A stretch of DNA of 54,827 nucleotides from Clostridiales bacterium CHKCI006. GTDB lineage: Bacteria > Bacillota_I > Bacilli_A > Erysipelotrichales > Coprobacillaceae. The translations under genes and the position numbers were made by a program. Shown in pieces: positions 8,243 to 16,049 of the stretch. The notes under the pieces were generated by a model. That model had not been told where the DNA came from, made no database searches, and saw only the letters and a program-made list of their open reading frames with translations. The first letter of the stretch is position 1; each line of letters opens with the position of its first letter. The DNA lies in assembly GCA_900018345.1 (NCBI GenBank), contig FCNA01000053.1, forward strand, positions 1 to 54,827, written 5' to 3'.

Positions 8243-9516
8243 AAAAAACCGTCCGGGCCTATGCCTTAGATATCCTTAGACGTCAGGAATCAGAGGGCGG
8301 ATATCTTAATTTAATGTTGAATCATGCCCTTCAGACGGCCAATCTGTCGAGCCAGGATGCTGATTTTTTAACACGGCTGGTCTATCTGGTCGTCAGTCAT
8401 CAGCTGTATCTAGATCATTGGATCAATCCGATCATTCAGGGGAAGCGTGTACGCCCACTTGAAAAAACGGTCTTGCGTATGAGCTTATGTCAAATGCTGT
8501 TTTTTGATCGCGTTCCGACTTATGCCATCATTGATGAGGCAGTGGCGCTTGTTAAGGCAAGAAGGGGCAAGCAGGCAGCCGGTTTTATGAATGCCTTGCT
8601 TCACCAGCTTACAGAGATCAAGTGTGACTGGGTGGAAGGAAAAGATATCGATGAAACCTGGTCCATTAATTACAGTCATCCGATCTGGTTAGTGAAGTTA
8701 CTAAGACGTCAATACGGGGATGAGACGGCTCTGAAGATCTTACAGGCCAATCAGAAAACACCGTCATTGGCAGCACGCGTAAATCGTCTTGTGACCAGTA
8801 AAGAGGCATTTTTGAAGCAGTATCCGGATTGTGAGAACGGACGTCTCGCACAGGATGCGGTGCTTTTAAAAAAAGGGTTCCAGGCTTATGCAGAGGCTTA
8901 CCAGCGAGGTGAGATCACGATCCAGGATGAAGCCAGTCAGTATGTCAGCGAGTTTCTAGATCCACCCACTGGACTGGTTTTGGATCTCTGCAGTGCGCCC
9001 GGCTCAAAGACTTGTCATCTGGCTAGTTTGATGCGAAATCAGGGAACGATCAAAGCGTTTGATCTTTATCAGCATAAAATTGCCTTGGTCAAGGAGAATG
9101 CGCAACGTTTAAAAGCAACTAATATCGAGGCTCAGGTCTATGATGCAACACAGTTATCACACATTTTGCCTGATGGCTGTGCGGATGCTATTTTGTTAGA
9201 TGCGCCTTGCTCAGGACTGGGTGTTTTGGGGCGTAAACCTGAAATTCGTTATCATGATTCCGGGGTTCTGGATGAAGTTGAACAGTTGCAGCGTCAGTTG
9301 CTGTCAGTAAGCTATTATCTTTTAAAGAATAATGGAAAAATGGTTTACAGTACCTGTACCCTAAATAAAAAAGAAAATGAGAAGAATATTGCCTGGTTTC
9401 TATCCCAACATCCACAAATGGTGCTGTGCGAGCAGCGCACGATCCAACCTTTTGAATTTGGAACGGATGGATTCTATATGGCGAAAATGGTGAAAAAAGA
9501 TGAAGAACATATATGA
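8239..9516 (+). CDS. rsmB: 16S rRNA (cytosine967-C5)-methyltransferase
   Basis: It methylates C967 of 16S rRNA with S-adenosylmethionine. An N-terminal NusB-like RNA-binding domain (about residues 1-130) precedes a Rossmann methyltransferase domain. That domain has LDLCSAPGSKTCHLA (SAM binding), LLDAPCSGLGVLGRKPE and the catalytic YSTCT motif. The start ATG follows GGGAGGG by about 8 bases and overlaps the Sel1 gene stop (ATGA). The stop lies inside rlmN, so the two RNA-modification genes are translationally coupled. The product has 425 residues. Confidence 0.94.
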   Translation: MKKTVRAYALDILRRQESEGGYLNLMLNHALQTANLSSQDADFLTRLVYLVVSHQLYLDHWINPIIQGKRVRPLEKTVLRMSLCQMLFFDRVPTYAIIDEAVALVKARRGKQAAGFMNALLHQLTEIKCDWVEGKDIDETWSINYSHPIWLVKLLRRQYGDETALKILQANQKTPSLAARVNRLVTSKEAFLKQYPDCENGRLAQDAVLLKKGFQAYAEAYQRGEITIQDEASQYVSEFLDPPTGLVLDLCSAPGSKTCHLASLMRNQGTIKAFDLYQHKIALVKENAQRLKATNIEAQVYDATQLSHILPDGCADAILLDAPCSGLGVLGRKPEIRYHDSGVLDEVEQLQRQLLSVSYYLLKNNGKMVYSTCTLNKKENEKNIAWFLSQHPQMVLCEQRTIQPFEFGTDGFYMAKMVKKDEEHI

Positions 9517-10534
9517 TTACACGCAAAACCAACTGATTGAAGAAATGGCAGAAATAGGTGAAAAGAAGTTTCGTGCGACACAGGTCTTCGAATGGCTGTA
9601 TCGCAAACAAGCAACCTCTTTTTCTGAAATGAGTAATTTATCTTTAGAACTAAGAGAAAAGTTAATTAAAAATTACGATATTCAGACACTATCTTTAGTT
9701 GAAAAACAAGTCGCGAAAGATGGAACCACGAAATATCTCTTTGCCTTAAAAGATGGCGGACTGATTGAAACGGTGCTGATGCGTATGGAGTACGGACAGT
9801 CGGTCTGTGTGACCAGCCAGTTAGGCTGTAATATGGGCTGTGCTTTTTGTGCCAGCGGTCTTTTAAAGAAGCAGCGCGATCTCAGTGCGGCAGAGATGGT
9901 GGGACAGGTCATGTTCGTCAATCAGGAGCTGTTAAAAGAAGGTCTGCGCGTCACCCACGTGGTAGTTATGGGAACGGGTGAACCTTTCGACAATTATGAT
10001 AACGTGGATCGCTTTGTCCACATTTTGAATGAACCTAAAGGTCTCGCTATTGGGGCCAGACATATGACGATCTCTACCTGTGGATTGATTCCCAAGATCG
10101 ATCAGTACAGTGATAATGGTCTGCAGACCAATCTGGCTATTTCATTACACGCACCTAATGATGAAATTCGAGATCAGCTGATGCCAATCAATCGGGTCTA
10201 TGGTATGGATGCATTAAGACAAAGCATCAAGAACTATATCGCTAAGACCAATCGACGCGTCACTTTCGAATATATTCTGCTTGACGGTGTCAATGACAGC
10301 TTGGCACACGCTCGACAGTTAGCCCATTATGTGCATGGTTTGAATTGTTATATTAATTTGATTCCCTATAATCCGGTCAGTGAAAATGGATTCCAAAAGT
10401 CGAGTGCTGAGTGCGTGAGTGCTTTTCATCAGGAATTATTGCGCTTGAAGGTCAACGCGACATTGCGTAAAGAACATGGCAGTGATATCGATGCTGCCTG
10501 TGGCCAGCTTAGGGCAAAGAAAATGTTGAAATGA
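9500..10534 (+). CDS. rlmN: dual-specificity 23S rRNA/tRNA adenine-C2 methyltransferase (radical SAM)
   Basis: RlmN makes 2-methyladenosine at A2503 of 23S rRNA and A37 of some tRNAs. The radical-SAM cluster motif is CNMGCAFC (Cys110, Cys114 and Cys117). The GTGEPFDN motif and the C-terminal methyl-accepting Cys in DAACGQLR are present. Length is 344 residues, normal for the family. The start lies 17 bases inside rsmB. The stop is 10 bases ahead of prpC. Confidence 0.96.
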   Translation: MKNIYDYTQNQLIEEMAEIGEKKFRATQVFEWLYRKQATSFSEMSNLSLELREKLIKNYDIQTLSLVEKQVAKDGTTKYLFALKDGGLIETVLMRMEYGQSVCVTSQLGCNMGCAFCASGLLKKQRDLSAAEMVGQVMFVNQELLKEGLRVTHVVVMGTGEPFDNYDNVDRFVHILNEPKGLAIGARHMTISTCGLIPKIDQYSDNGLQTNLAISLHAPNDEIRDQLMPINRVYGMDALRQSIKNYIAKTNRRVTFEYILLDGVNDSLAHARQLAHYVHGLNCYINLIPYNPVSENGFQKSSAECVSAFHQELLRLKVNATLRKEHGSDIDAACGQLRAKKMLK

Positions 10535-10544
10535 GGTGGTATGC

Positions 10545-11288
10545 ATGGATTTCGCAAGTGAGACCAATATTGGCCGCGTGAGGCAAGTGAACCAGGATCG
10601 CGCCAATGTTGTAGAGAATGATCGTCATCAGCTGTTAGCGGTCGTCTGTGATGGCATGGGCGGCCATCAGGCGGGTGAGGAAGCAAGCTCAATGGCTATT
10701 AAAGAACTGATTTCGGCTTTTAAAGCAGAACCGGGTTTTGATGATATCTGGGCAGCCAGAAAGTGGCTGCTGGAATGTATTGCGAAAGCGAATGCTTTGA
10801 TCTACGCTGACAGTCAGGCCAATGCCAATCATCATGGGATGGGAACAACAGTCGTTTTAGCACTGGTGATCGATGATCAGATGTGTGTGTGTCATGTGGG
10901 CGATTCCCGCGCCTATTTATTCGCTCAATCTGAATTGAAACAGTTGACCCAGGACCATACTTATGTCAATCTTTTAGTAGAAAGCGGGTCGATCAATCGT
11001 GAACAGGCGCTTCATCATCCGCAAAAGAATGTGCTGATGAAGGCTTTAGGTGTATTCGAAAAGATTGTTGTTACGCATCAGGTGCTGCCTTTTCATGAGG
11101 GGGTGCTGCTGCTTTGCAGTGATGGTTTGTACAATTGTCTCAACGAAGGTCTGATCAAACAAATTCTCGAGGCCCATCCTGATGCCAGAACGATTTGTCA
11201 TCATTTAATTCATGAAGCCAATGCCCGTGGTGGTTATGATAATATTGGAGTTGCACTCATTATCAAAGGAGGGAAGTCGCATGCCTAA
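10545..11288 (+). CDS. prpC: PP2C-type serine/threonine phosphatase
   Basis: The protein dephosphorylates targets of the partner kinase PrkC and the kinase itself. PPM-family metal motifs are visible: near the start NQDRANV, then CDGMGGHQAGEEASSMA, HVGDSRAYLF and LLLCSDGLYN. The ATG at 10545 follows GAGGTG by 6 bases; an in-frame GTG at 10536 is less likely. The length of 247 residues is standard. The 3' end overlaps prkC, as in most Firmicutes. Confidence 0.94.
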   Translation: MDFASETNIGRVRQVNQDRANVVENDRHQLLAVVCDGMGGHQAGEEASSMAIKELISAFKAEPGFDDIWAARKWLLECIAKANALIYADSQANANHHGMGTTVVLALVIDDQMCVCHVGDSRAYLFAQSELKQLTQDHTYVNLLVESGSINREQALHHPQKNVLMKALGVFEKIVVTHQVLPFHEGVLLLCSDGLYNCLNEGLIKQILEAHPDARTICHHLIHEANARGGYDNIGVALIIKGGKSHA

Positions 11289-13074
11289 TGGAAAGGTCCT
11301 GGCAGATCGTTATGTGATCAAAGAAATTATTGGTCAGGGTGGGATGGCGGATGTTTATTTAGCCCGCGATACCATTTTGGATAGAAATGTCGCCGTCAAG
11401 ATCTTACGCAGCCATCTGGCACAGGATGATACCTATGTCCAGCGTTTCAGACGGGAAGCCAGTGCTGCGGCAACGCTCTCACATCGCAATATTATTGAAA
11501 TCTATGATGTGGGTGAGGAAGATGGTCAGTATTATATTGTTATGGAATATGTATCCGGCATGACGCTCAAAGAACTGATCTATAAACGCGGTGCGCTTCA
11601 CCTGCAGGAAGCGGTCGATGTGATGCTGCAGCTGACCAGTGGTGTTGAAGAAGCCCACGCTCACGGGGTGATTCATCGTGACCTCAAACCACAAAATATC
11701 TTAGTCACAGATAGTGGTATCTTAAAGATCGGCGACTTTGGAATTGCTACGGTTCAATCCTTCAGTCAGGTGACGGAATCACAAACAATCATGGGATCTC
11801 TTCATTATCTGGCGCCTGAGATCATTCGAGGCGAGAAAGCAACTCGGCAAAGTGATATCTATGCTTTAGGCATCATCTTTTATGAACTTTTACGCGGCCA
11901 GGTGCCTTTTAATGCGGATACGGCCGTAAATATTGCAATCAAGCATATGCGTGAAGATATTCCATCCATCCGTGAGTTTAATCCAACCATTCCACAATCC
12001 ATTGAGAATATTATTATTCGTGCGACTGCGAAGAATCCAGAAGATCGCTATCAGGACGTTGCGGATTTTCATTATGCGCTCAGTCAGGCCCTCAAATTTC
12101 CGGATGAGGATAAGCTTGTGCTGGAAGTGCCGGACCTTTCTGAGCCAACTTTGATCTACAGTGAACCTGCGAAGGCAAAAAACAATGAAGAGCCTAAGAA
12201 GATCTCTAAAAAGGAAAAAGCAGAACGTGCACGTAAACAGAAACGCAAGAAATATCAATATATTGCGATCGGCGTGGCAAGCGTTTTGGTCGTGATTGCC
12301 AGTTTCTTTGCATTTAATGCAATCTTTCGACCAAACCATGTCATCATGCCCGATATTACAGGCATGAGCCTTGCCGATGCTAAGCTTTTATTAGCCGACT
12401 ATGATCTGGTGCTTGATGAGACCATCGTTTCAAAAGAAACATCGGATATTTACGCGGCGGGTCAGATCATTCAGTCGAACCCGGTCAAGGATGAAGAAGT
12501 CACGAAAGGGACACGCGTTTCGGTTACCGTTTCTCAGGGAAAATCGATTGTGATCGATAATTATGTTGGCATGCGTTACAGCGACGCGAAGACATTACTG
12601 GAAAACATGGGAATCGAGGTCAAAGAGGAGTATCTTGAAAGTGAAGAATACAGTAAAGGGACAGTCATGCGTCAGTCCTTAGAAGAAGGATTTACTTTCG
12701 ATCCAGAAAGCACGGGCAAATCCATTACGCTCTATGTCTCAGAGGGTTATTCAGTGACGGTTGACAGTGTTGTTGGGATGAATATCAATACTGCGGCAGC
12801 CCTTCTAAGAGGTAAAGGCATTAATGTCAAAACAGAAGTACTGGATCCGCCAACGAGTCCCGAAGAAATTGCGAAAATGCAGGTCAATGTTGTGATCAGA
12901 CAGACCCATGAAAATGAGACACTGACTTCTTCTAATGTTGAGGTGACCTTATACTATTATGATCATATGGTCAATTTACCTGATCCCGATCCAGCGCCAT
13001 CGGATGATCAAAATGATCAGACAGACGATGAAGATTCATCCAGCGAAGGATCTTCAACGCAGACGACCGGATAG
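11281..13074 (+). CDS. prkC: PASTA-domain Ser/Thr kinase PrkC
   Basis: This membrane kinase senses muropeptides and lipid II and regulates growth, wall synthesis and spore exit. The cytoplasmic kinase domain shows GQGGMADVY, Lys40 in AVKIL, HRDLKPQNIL (142-151) and DFGIA (162-166). A basic linker and one transmembrane helix (about 326-350) follow. Three extracellular PASTA repeats lie between about 355 and 565, and an acidic Ser/Asp/Gln-rich tail ends the protein. AGGAGGGAAG precedes the ATG at 11281. The length is 597 residues. A spore former with PrkC can germinate in response to cell-wall fragments, as known in B. subtilis. Confidence 0.95.
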   Translation: MPNGKVLADRYVIKEIIGQGGMADVYLARDTILDRNVAVKILRSHLAQDDTYVQRFRREASAAATLSHRNIIEIYDVGEEDGQYYIVMEYVSGMTLKELIYKRGALHLQEAVDVMLQLTSGVEEAHAHGVIHRDLKPQNILVTDSGILKIGDFGIATVQSFSQVTESQTIMGSLHYLAPEIIRGEKATRQSDIYALGIIFYELLRGQVPFNADTAVNIAIKHMREDIPSIREFNPTIPQSIENIIIRATAKNPEDRYQDVADFHYALSQALKFPDEDKLVLEVPDLSEPTLIYSEPAKAKNNEEPKKISKKEKAERARKQKRKKYQYIAIGVASVLVVIASFFAFNAIFRPNHVIMPDITGMSLADAKLLLADYDLVLDETIVSKETSDIYAAGQIIQSNPVKDEEVTKGTRVSVTVSQGKSIVIDNYVGMRYSDAKTLLENMGIEVKEEYLESEEYSKGTVMRQSLEEGFTFDPESTGKSITLYVSEGYSVTVDSVVGMNINTAAALLRGKGINVKTEVLDPPTSPEEIAKMQVNVVIRQTHENETLTSSNVEVTLYYYDHMVNLPDPDPAPSDDQNDQTDDEDSSSEGSSTQTTG

Positions 13075-13096
13075 GTGAATGAAAAGGAGCAACTAT

Positions 13097-13969
13097 ATGG
13101 ATAAAGGACGTATTATTCGGTCCCTGTCAGGCTTCTATACGGTTGCCAGTCAGGAACAGACGGTTATATGTAAGGCCAGGGGACGTTTTCGCAAGGACGA
13201 TCTGAAGCCCCTGGTAGGAGACTGGTGCCAGTTTATTGTGGATGCACAGGGCCAGGGCTATATTATGGAAATAGAAAAAAGAAAAAATGTGCTGGTGCGT
13301 CCACCGGTAGCCAATATCGATCAGGCTTTGATTTTTGTTTCATGGCGCGATCCGGATTTTTCCAGCTTGCTGCTGGATCGGTTTTTAGCTGTCATTGAGA
13401 ATAAAGGCATTGAGCCAGTGATCATGGTAACAAAGGTGGATCTGGCTGATGATGCCCAAGAAACTGAAAAGGTCCTGGCCCCTTATCGTCAGGCGGGCTA
13501 TCGTTTATATGAACTGAGCAGTCAGGATGGCCGCGGGCTGGCCGATATGCAAGGTTTATTTCAAGATAAGGTGAGCGTGCTGACAGGACAAAGCGGGGTG
13601 GGCAAATCCAGCCTGCTCAATGCCCTCGATTCGAAGCTGACATTGCAGATCGGAGAGATTTCTACGGCGCTTGGCCGCGGACGCCATACGACACGCCATG
13701 TTGAACTGTTTGGTCTGCTCGGCGGCTGGGTGGCTGATACACCGGGGTTTTCTTCCTTGATTTTGGACATGAGTGCACGTGAATTAGCCTGTAGTTATCA
13801 CGATTTTGCTGAACTCTCGGCCTCTTGCAAGTATCGCGGCTGTCTGCATCAGCATGAACCATCCTGTGCAATTAAACAGGCTGTCAGTGATGGTAAGATC
13901 AGTCAGGAACGCTATGAGCATTATTTGATGTTTTTAAACGAAATACAGCAGCGAAAGGAGAAATATTAA
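13097..13969 (+). CDS. rsgA: ribosome small-subunit-dependent GTPase A
   Basis: RsgA is a circularly permuted GTPase that checks late 30S assembly. The G motifs appear in permuted order: G4 VTKVDL (about 111-116), G1 GQSGVGKSS (164-172) and G3 DTPGF (214-218). An OB-fold N-terminus precedes them. A zinc finger at the C-terminus uses Cys244, Cys249, His251 or His253, and Cys257. I start at 13097 because AAAAGGAGC lies 8 bases upstream; an in-frame ATG at 13079 is without a binding site. The next gene begins on the last base of the stop codon. Confidence 0.95.
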   Translation: MDKGRIIRSLSGFYTVASQEQTVICKARGRFRKDDLKPLVGDWCQFIVDAQGQGYIMEIEKRKNVLVRPPVANIDQALIFVSWRDPDFSSLLLDRFLAVIENKGIEPVIMVTKVDLADDAQETEKVLAPYRQAGYRLYELSSQDGRGLADMQGLFQDKVSVLTGQSGVGKSSLLNALDSKLTLQIGEISTALGRGRHTTRHVELFGLLGGWVADTPGFSSLILDMSARELACSYHDFAELSASCKYRGCLHQHEPSCAIKQAVSDGKISQERYEHYLMFLNEIQQRKEKY

Positions 13970-14613
13970 TGATCATATCCCCATCCGTTTTATCCGCAGA
14001 TTTCTTACATCTGCATCAGGAAGTGAAAAGTATTGAAGCGACGCAGGCGCAATGGCTGCATTATGACGTAATGGATGGCCATTTTGTCCCTAATCTGTCT
14101 TTTGGGATGGATATTTTAAAAAGTTTGCGTCAGGCCACATCGCTTTTTTTGGATGTGCATCTGATGATCAGTGAGCCGGCACGTTATCTGCAGGCTTTTC
14201 TGGATGCCGGCGCAGACCTCGTTACATTCCATTACGAAGCGGTAGCTGAAGATGAAATTGCGCATCTTTGTGACATCATTCATCAGCATGGCAAAAAGGC
14301 AGGTCTGAGTATCAAGCCAGCTACACCGGTGGAGGTCGTCCTTCCTTATCTTGAAAAATTAGATCTGGTGTTAGTTATGAGCGTGGAGCCAGGCTTTGGC
14401 GGTCAACGTTTTATGCCTTTGTCGCTGGATAAGATCAGAAGTTTGAAAGCGGCGATTCAACAGGGCGCCTATCATTGTCTTGTTGAAGTCGATGGTGGGA
14501 TCAACGACCAGACGGCAATTGAAGCGAAAGAAAGTGGTGCGGATGTTCTTGTCGCTGGCAGCTATGTTTTCCACGCATCTGATCGACAGGCAGCGGTGGC
14601 ATCGTTATTATGA
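13969..14613 (+). CDS. rpe: ribulose-phosphate 3-epimerase
   Basis: It interconverts ribulose-5-phosphate and xylulose-5-phosphate in the pentose phosphate pathway. The TIM-barrel motifs are clear: SADFLHL near the start, the metal-binding HYDVMDGHFVPN, MSVEPGFGGQ and the phosphate-binding EVDGGI. The length is 214 residues, as expected. The ATG overlaps the rsgA stop, and the gene ends on ATGA with thiN. Confidence 0.96.
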   Translation: MIISPSVLSADFLHLHQEVKSIEATQAQWLHYDVMDGHFVPNLSFGMDILKSLRQATSLFLDVHLMISEPARYLQAFLDAGADLVTFHYEAVAEDEIAHLCDIIHQHGKKAGLSIKPATPVEVVLPYLEKLDLVLVMSVEPGFGGQRFMPLSLDKIRSLKAAIQQGAYHCLVEVDGGINDQTAIEAKESGADVLVAGSYVFHASDRQAAVASLL

Positions 14614-15209
14614 AGATAGGAATTTATGGTGCAGGTGAGCCTGGACCTATCGCTGATCAGAATATTCCGTTTATTGCGGTGGATGGCGGTTATCAGGCAC
14701 TGATCGAGCAGGGGATCCAGCCTGTCTATATGATCGGTGATTTTGATTCTTGGACAAGCAGACCTGACTTACAGGCTGAAAAAGTTCAGGTCCTGCCTTC
14801 GCATAAGGATTATACGGACACGGAAATGGCCATTTTGGAAGCTATAAAGCGAGGCTATGATGAAATCGATCTCTATGGGGTAACGGGCGGTCGATTGGAT
14901 CATTTTGTGACAATCATGCGTCTGCTTGTTCGTTATCAGGATTACCATCTGACGATCTATGACCGTTTCAATAAGATTTACCTGCTCAAACCCGGCAGAC
15001 ATGAGATCCGTCGTCTGAATTATCAGTATGTCTCTTTTTTCAGTGTGGATCGGGCAATCATTTCACTTGAGAAGATGGCTTATCCATTGGACCATTATCT
15101 TTTAAAATATGAAGATGGACTTTGTGTCTCTAATGAGATTTTGGGTTCTAAGGGAATTCTCATGACAGATGCACCGGTCTTTTGTATTCAATCCAATTCA
15201 CGCCTATGA
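14610..15209 (+). CDS. thiN: thiamine pyrophosphokinase
   Basis: It transfers pyrophosphate from ATP to thiamine to give thiamine diphosphate. The characteristic GDFDS, DYTDTEMA and TGGRLDH motifs are in the N-terminal half. The C-terminal beta domain binds thiamine. The product has 199 residues. In B. subtilis thiN closes the prpC-prkC-rsgA-rpe cluster, next to spoVM. Here a ParB-like gene overlaps its stop codon instead. Confidence 0.93.
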   Translation: MKIGIYGAGEPGPIADQNIPFIAVDGGYQALIEQGIQPVYMIGDFDSWTSRPDLQAEKVQVLPSHKDYTDTEMAILEAIKRGYDEIDLYGVTGGRLDHFVTIMRLLVRYQDYHLTIYDRFNKIYLLKPGRHEIRRLNYQYVSFFSVDRAIISLEKMAYPLDHYLLKYEDGLCVSNEILGSKGILMTDAPVFCIQSNSRL

Positions 15210-15493
15210 GAATCATTCATGTTCCGCTTGATAAGATTCAATTTGACTGGCGTGAACCCCGTCCCAGTTTGAAAGCGAGCGTGTTGCGCGTAGGCGTTTC
15301 TTTTCCTATACGTGTCAAGCAGATCGACGAAGATCACTTTGTCTGTATAGATGGTCATCAGCGTCTGACGATTCTAGCCATGCTGGCTAAAGAGATACCT
15401 GAGCATCGCTTTCTTGAGCGCTTCCCGGTCGTTGTAGTGAATACAGATCTCGTTCGCAGCAACGATTGCTCGCGCGCAAGAAATATGCATTAA
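15206..15493 (+). CDS. small ParB/sulfiredoxin-fold protein
   Basis: The protein has 95 residues and consists essentially of a ParB-like nuclease (Srx) fold. It starts IIHVPLDKIQFDWREPR, has an IRVKQI strand and the conserved DGHQRLTIL box (compare ParB GERRWRA). No helix-turn-helix or second domain follows, so this is not a chromosome-partition ParB. It overlaps the thiN stop (ATGA), and no clear Shine-Dalgarno is seen, so coupled translation is likely. The role could be DNA or nucleotide binding; I cannot assign one. Confidence 0.65.
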   Translation: MRIIHVPLDKIQFDWREPRPSLKASVLRVGVSFPIRVKQIDEDHFVCIDGHQRLTILAMLAKEIPEHRFLERFPVVVVNTDLVRSNDCSRARNMH

Positions 15494-15507
15494 ATGGTCC
15501 AAAGATA

Positions 15508-15536
15508 TTGACAAAATATATATTTTTTTCTATACT
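15508..15536 (+). promoter_or_regulatory. strong SigA promoter
   Basis: TTGACA (15508-15513), a 17-base A+T-rich spacer and TATACT (15531-15536). It lies about 120 bases ahead of the Xre-like regulator and gives that gene a long leader. Confidence 0.75.
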
Positions 15537-15655
15537 ATTTGAGTAAATTTTATGGGCAACTTATGGAAAAGTAAGGACGCATGGCTGACTTGATTGGTTG
15601 GGTTTCTTTATGCTCTTTTACTTTTCATAAGCATCCAGTAAGGAGTGTGATGTTT

Positions 15656-15865
15656 GTGAAAAACAAAAGAATGAAGATTGCGCGTATTGAACACGATTAT
15701 TCTCAAAGTGACCTGGCAAGTATTGTTGGCGTAACTCGTCAGACAATCGGTATGATTGAATCAGGGAATTATAATCCTTCTTTGAAGTTATGTGTTGAAA
15801 TTTGTAAAGCGTTAAATCTTACATTGAATGACCTGTTTTGGGAAGAAAATGTAACGAATGCATAA
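15656..15865 (+). CDS. Xre-family transcriptional regulator (YozG-like)
   Basis: A single helix-turn-helix domain fills the protein: KIARIEHDYSQSDLASIVGV, then TRQTIGMIE and NPSLKLCVEICKALNL. This is the pattern of short HTH_3 regulators of about 65-70 residues. I start at GTG 15656, 10 bases after AAGGAG. ATG at 15650 is also possible. An in-frame ATG at 15581 with AAGGA upstream would add 25 hydrophobic residues unlike this family. The gene has its own promoter and terminator. The target is unknown. Confidence 0.8.
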   Translation: MKNKRMKIARIEHDYSQSDLASIVGVTRQTIGMIESGNYNPSLKLCVEICKALNLTLNDLFWEENVTNA

Positions 15866-15890
15866 AATACGAGTTTTCTCGTATTTTTTT
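15864..15890 (+). terminator. intrinsic terminator after the Xre-like gene
   Basis: AAAATACGAG (15864-15873), a TTTT loop and CTCGTATTTT (15878-15887) form a perfect stem with a T tract. Confidence 0.85.
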
Positions 15891-15952
15891 CAGATAAGCC
15901 CGCACATCCTCGATAAGGGAATAGATGGGCTTTTTAAGTTTTGTGAAGTCCC

Positions 15953-16018
15953 GTGAAAAAATGCACGCTTTAGGGGTCAATATTTTATCATCTGAGAATG
16001 GACTGATATCATCAGTCC
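15953..16018. repeat. intergenic repeat motifs and hairpin upstream of the ABC-F gene
   Basis: GTGAAAAAATGCAC (15953-15966) and GGTCAATATTT (15975-15985) both recur exactly, on the opposite strand, at 151-164 and 169-179. A perfect hairpin, GGACTGAT-ATC-ATCAGTCC (16000-16018), follows without a T tract and precedes the ABC-F start by about 30 bases. The motifs may be remnants of a mobile element; the hairpin may belong to the ABC-F leader. Confidence 0.45.
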
Positions 16019-16049
16019 GGCATCACGTCAATCGGAAAGGAGAATGTCA

